Both the position numbers and the translations under genes were made by a program. Below are positions 62,333 to 64,000 of a stretch of 64,000 bases of DNA, piece after piece. Below the pieces are notes generated by a model, which saw nothing but the letters and a program-made list of their open reading frames with translations, ran no database searches and was not told the DNA's origin. The stretch lies in assembly GCF_026341035.1 (NCBI RefSeq), contig NZ_JAPEOQ010000001.1:5084001-5148000 (forward strand), given 5' to 3'. How positions within the stretch are numbered: position 1 is the first letter of the stretch; each line of letters opens with the position of its first letter. Source of the DNA: Streptomyces sp. NBC_01016 (lineage in GTDB: Bacteria; Actinomycetota; Actinomycetes; Streptomycetales; Streptomycetaceae).

Positions 62333-64000
62333 GCGCGGGCACCTTCTTCCTCTTCGCTGTGCATCTCGGACAACTGCCGGGCCACGGCCTCCTCATGGTC
62401 ACTGAGGTCCCGCCGCGCGTCCCGCGGCCGCCACCGACCCGACATGACGAACACGAAGGGCAGGAACAGTGCCTGCCCGCCCAGACACACCCACCACCAC
62501 GCCTGCCACTGGCCAGGGGTGTCGGCGGTGGCCTGCTCGACCTCGGCTCCGTGTTCGCTGAGCACCTTCAGCTGTGGTGCCGCCTTCTGTACGGTCCGCA
62601 ATCCGGCGGCACCGACCTCTTCCTGCGCGCGCTCGTGCAGCGCCGGCGGTACCTTCCCCGGTGCATACGTGTCGAGTTGGGCGAACAGCTTCGGGTGGGC
62701 CGCGCGGATCTTCAGCGCGGGAGCCGCCTGCACGGAGGCCTGCTTGACCTCGGCGCCGTGCTCGATGAGCGGGGTCGTCGAGTGCACGACGAGCGGCAGC
62801 AGGGCAGCGGAGAGGGCGACCGTGATCCGCACGACCCAGCCCCAGATCGCGAGCCCGGTCGCCGTGGCCGCCGGGTTGTGCCGCTCGACGGTCTCGGTGA
62901 AACTCGCCATCCACGGCGAGTAGGCCACACCACTGGTCACTCCGATCCCGACGACGATGAGAGCGAACGTGTAGTAGCCGGTGCCCGGTTGGGTGGCGCG
63001 CAGGGCGAACGCCGCCGTGAACCCGATCGAACCGAGTGCGCCGAGGAGCATGAAGGGCTTGCGCACCCGCAGCCGGTCGGACAGCAGCCCCGCGACCACC
63101 AGTGACACCGCGTTGGCCCCCCAGTACCAGTTGAGCAGGGCGTTCGCGCGCTGCGGTGTGTAGCCGAACGTGGTGGAGAAGTACAGCACGAAGTTGCCGA
63201 CGGCCGCGTAGTACAGCATGAGGTACAGGCTGATGGCGACCGCCGAGCCGATCACGTCCAGGCGCATCATCTGCCGCCACTGCCCGTGCAGCGCCGCCTG
63301 CGTGTCGATGCCCTTGGCCCGTGCCTCGACCAGCGCACGGTCGCGCAGGCTCACCATGATCTGGTCGCGCAGTGCCGGCGCGAGTTCCCGCAGCCCGAAC
63401 AACGCGACGACGAACAACACGAGTCCGCTGATCCCGGCGAAGCGGATCTCGTCCTGCCAGTTCGTCCCGCCCCCGTAGGTGCGGGAGGTCACCGCGGTGA
63501 CGACGAGGCTGCCGATGATCGGCCCCATCGTCCAGTAGCCCATCGCGGAAGCGCGGCCGAGCTGCGGAGAGAAGTCACGGATCAGCGCCGGGGTCGCCAC
63601 CAGGATCATGCCCTCGACGAGCGCGACGGCGCAGTATCCGAGCAGGTAGCTCACCTTGTCCGGCGCGTGCGGCAGCGCGAACGTGGTGAGCAGACCCACC
63701 ACGAGCAGGCCGTAGACCACGATGTTGGCCCGTCCCCACCGGTCGGCGAGGCCCGCCGCCAGCGAGGCGAACGCGCCGACGGCGTTCGCCGCCACCGAGA
63801 TGTACACGAAGTACCGGAACGACATGTCGTACTCGCCGATGATGGCGGTCGACACCGCGTACTGCACGTACAGCTGGTAGTAGAGAATGATCGTGACGGC
63901 CACCACGATCCCCAAGTACCAGTAGCGAGGCCCGCGTTCGGGATACCGGTCGAGCCGCCGGTTTCCGAGCAGACGCAGGGGCGCGCCCCGCCCGGTGGTA
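62329..64000 (-). CDS. MFS transporter, 5' end cut by window edge
   Basis: At least 556 residues, open to the right edge, so the start lies outside. The visible N terminus (LLGNRRLDRYPERGPRYW) is cytoplasmic, followed by 12 membrane helices; the MFS loop motif LADRWGRAN is present after helix 2. Between the last two helices is an unusually long extracytoplasmic loop of about 100 residues in which EHGAEVKQA and EHGAEVEQA form a repeated motif. The cytosolic C-terminal tail is acidic. Coupled to the amidase gene, it probably imports the amide or acid substrate. Confidence 0.87.
   Translation of the reverse strand, partial: TTGRGAPLRLLGNRRLDRYPERGPRYWYLGIVVAVTIILYYQLYVQYAVSTAIIGEYDMSFRYFVYISVAANAVGAFASLAAGLADRWGRANIVVYGLLVVGLLTTFALPHAPDKVSYLLGYCAVALVEGMILVATPALIRDFSPQLGRASAMGYWTMGPIIGSLVVTAVTSRTYGGGTNWQDEIRFAGISGLVLFVVALFGLRELAPALRDQIMVSLRDRALVEARAKGIDTQAALHGQWRQMMRLDVIGSAVAISLYLMLYYAAVGNFVLYFSTTFGYTPQRANALLNWYWGANAVSLVVAGLLSDRLRVRKPFMLLGALGSIGFTAAFALRATQPGTGYYTFALIVVGIGVTSGVAYSPWMASFTETVERHNPAATATGLAIWGWVVRITVALSAALLPLVVHSTTPLIEHGAEVKQASVQAAPALKIRAAHPKLFAQLDTYAPGKVPPALHERAQEEVGAAGLRTVQKAAPQLKVLSEHGAEVEQATADTPGQWQAWWWVCLGGQALFLPFVFVMSGRWRPRDARRDLSDHEEAVARQLSEMHSEEEEGARA

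Overview
The window is high-GC DNA (codon third positions almost always G or C, frequent GTG starts) with gene content and gene order typical of Streptomyces. The order ergothioneine genes / PARG macrodomain / succinate dehydrogenase / RmdA cyclic-di-GMP protein / Yx(FWY)xxD lipoprotein matches, from memory, the SCO09xx region of S. coelicolor in inverted orientation. I recognise 53 protein-coding genes. The first is cut by the left edge and the last by the right edge. I see no rRNA, tRNA or CRISPR array.

Layout. 1-1129: end of a rhamnose/fucose-type sugar-acid operon. 1090-6212: lipase maturation factor homologue, PAS-GAF-SpoIIE-ATPase switch protein, Nei/Fpg glycosylase, membrane anti-sigma factor. 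6292-10371: LytTR regulator, YjcH-like protein, SSS monocarboxylate symporter and LytS kinase, a nutrient-sensing uptake module. 10392-13727: hypothetical protein, ECF sigma factor, APC permease, universal stress protein. 13827-18909: envelope genes (NodB deacetylase, sortase with its putative substrate, DUF4239-like protein, proline-rich protein, lipoprotein). 19193-22969: methyltransferase, RmdA, VOC protein. 23097-27499: LysR regulator and divergent sdhCAB. 27701-35575: alpha/beta hydrolase, UvrA-like ABC ATPase, phosphodiester glycosidase-like protein, secreted esterase, LLM oxidoreductase, HAD phosphatase, dodecin. 35728-37017: orphan sugar-binding lipoprotein behind a DasR-type site. 37085-40912: a compact putative RiPP locus. 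40925-42517: TetR/methyltransferase pair with twin operators. 42572-46942: egtABCD for ergothioneine. 47218-52880: PARG macrodomain, PemK-like protein, GH18 protein, LacI regulator, thioredoxin with a SigR-type promoter, and a flavin disulfide oxidoreductase.

From 52856 the sequence becomes accessory. A roughly 4.4-kb islet (NAD(P)-binding reductase, GlxA/AraC regulator, IS110 element, gene remnants) is bracketed by two 35-bp copies of the 3' end of the oxidoreductase gene. It is followed by a catabolic cluster (IclR regulator, two amidohydrolases, amidase, MFS transporter) running off the right edge.

The most interesting unit is at 37173-40866. It encodes a 50-residue peptide ending in a 9-residue repeat GCISAAPK(A/T) with cysteines at 30, 39 and 48, a PaaK-like adenylating enzyme, a glycine-rich-domain-type protein of unknown function and an MFS exporter. 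A strong promoter, a 5' stem-loop, an intercistronic stem-loop and a terminator frame it. I do not recognise this combination as a described RiPP class. Other recurrent themes are short tandem repeats in gene-end spacers and many genes whose -10 hexamer lies 6-8 nt before the start codon (leaderless mRNAs).
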